Below, one piece after another: positions 5,892-6,001 of a stretch of 6,001 bases of DNA; position 1 is the stretch's first letter, and every line of letters begins with the position of its first letter. The notes below the pieces were generated by a model that did no database searches, was not told where the DNA came from, and saw only the letters and a program-made list of their open reading frames with translations. The stretch lies in NCBI GenBank assembly GCA_003158505.1, contig PMJK01000100.1, positions 11,147 to 17,147 of the forward strand. The letters run 5' to 3'. The DNA comes from Holophagaceae bacterium (GTDB lineage: Bacteria; Acidobacteriota; Holophagae; Holophagales; Holophagaceae). The position numbers were made by a program, and so were the translations under genes.

Positions 5892-6001
5892 GCCTAACGA
5901 ATGAAGCTAGCCGGCCCCGCCTGCATCGAGGCGGCGAACGAAGCCGAGGAAGCGAGACGATGAGAAAGAACGCAAGGTAGTGCGGGCGGGGTCCGAGTTG
6001 A
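5892..6001 (-). repeat. attC recombination site preceding the cassette (runs past the window edge)
   Basis: On the minus strand the site ends in GTTAGGC (R', 5898-5892), preceded by an L'-like segment (GGCTAGCTTCATTC). Arms 5913-5924 and 5982-5993 are complementary at 10 of 12 positions (GGCCCCGCCTGC against GCGGGCGGGGTC), giving the long imperfect stem expected of a folded attC. The other end reads TCAACTCGGACCCC, closely matching the L'' half of the downstream site (TCAACGCAGACCCC). The R'' box (RYYYAAC) is therefore predicted about 12 bases beyond 6001. Total length of about 120 bases is within the known attC range. The central 57 bases form the variable loop region. Confidence 0.65.

Larger units (their letters stand above)
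5401..5898 (-). mobile_element. Integron-type gene cassette, downstream attC incomplete
   Basis: In minus-strand order the unit reads: core box GTTAGGC (5898-5892), a 19-base leader holding a ribosome site, a single ORF (5872-5423), and the ORF stop TAA embedded in the inverse core box GCCTAAC (5428-5422), followed by an L''-like box. One promoterless ORF tightly framed by RYYYAAC and GTTRRRY boxes, with the stop in the core site, is the established layout of integron cassettes mobilised by IntI. The preceding attC (5892-6001) belongs to the upstream cassette, so at least two cassettes were in line. No integrase gene is in the window. The cassette assignment rests on box matches and stem pairing that I read by eye. 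Confidence 0.68.

Noticed and set aside
1..6001. CRISPR array, rRNA, toxin-antitoxin or phage genes
   Set aside because: I saw no regularly spaced direct repeats, rRNA-like sequence, small overlapping gene pairs or phage-type proteins.

Overview
The window looks like a fairly GC-rich Gram-negative chromosome. The evidence is the C-terminus of an outer-membrane barrel protein, an exported phosphatase and a large membrane-bound hybrid sensor kinase. An Acidobacteriota (Holophaga/Geothrix-like) or proteobacterial host would fit, but this is only an inference from style and composition.

Left part (1-1089): the last 21 codons of a probable TonB-dependent receptor, a strong GNRA-loop intrinsic terminator, then a complete exported metallophosphoesterase of the purple-acid-phosphatase/calcineurin type. 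The shared neighbourhood suggests surface nutrient (perhaps phosphate) scavenging, but the terminator separates the two transcripts.

Middle part (1090-2213): over 1 kb without an intact gene, made of debris. I see a frameshifted, internally deleted remnant of an IS110/IS1111-type transposase (about 1191-1467). On the minus strand there is the 3' half of a tRNA-Glu (anticodon TTC, 1774-1817) followed by its own hairpin terminator. A tRNA 3' half without its 5' half is the usual footprint left at one end of an integrated element. If that reading is right, the element lies to the right of 1817 and contains the kinase and cassette described next.

Right part: a large orphan hybrid histidine kinase (2214-5258) with signal/anchor, ABC-type periplasmic substrate-binding sensor domain, TM helix, two PAS domains, HisKA, HATPase and receiver. 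All phosphotransfer residues are present, and no partner regulator is in view. Convergent to it, on the minus strand, lies a gene cassette of integron type (about 5401-5898). It encodes a 149-aa membrane protein with two TM helices and a PH-like tail. Its stop codon sits inside an RYYYAAC core box, and it is preceded by an attC-like site (5892-6001, continuing past the window) ending in GTTAGGC. The cassette's own attC keeps only its R''/L'' half, so the array appears broken on its kinase-facing side. No integrase is in the window, so it is either a CALIN-type (integrase-less) cluster or the tail of a larger array to the right.

The most interesting content is this accessory layout: IS remnant, tRNA-derived boundary, orphan kinase and truncated cassette array.
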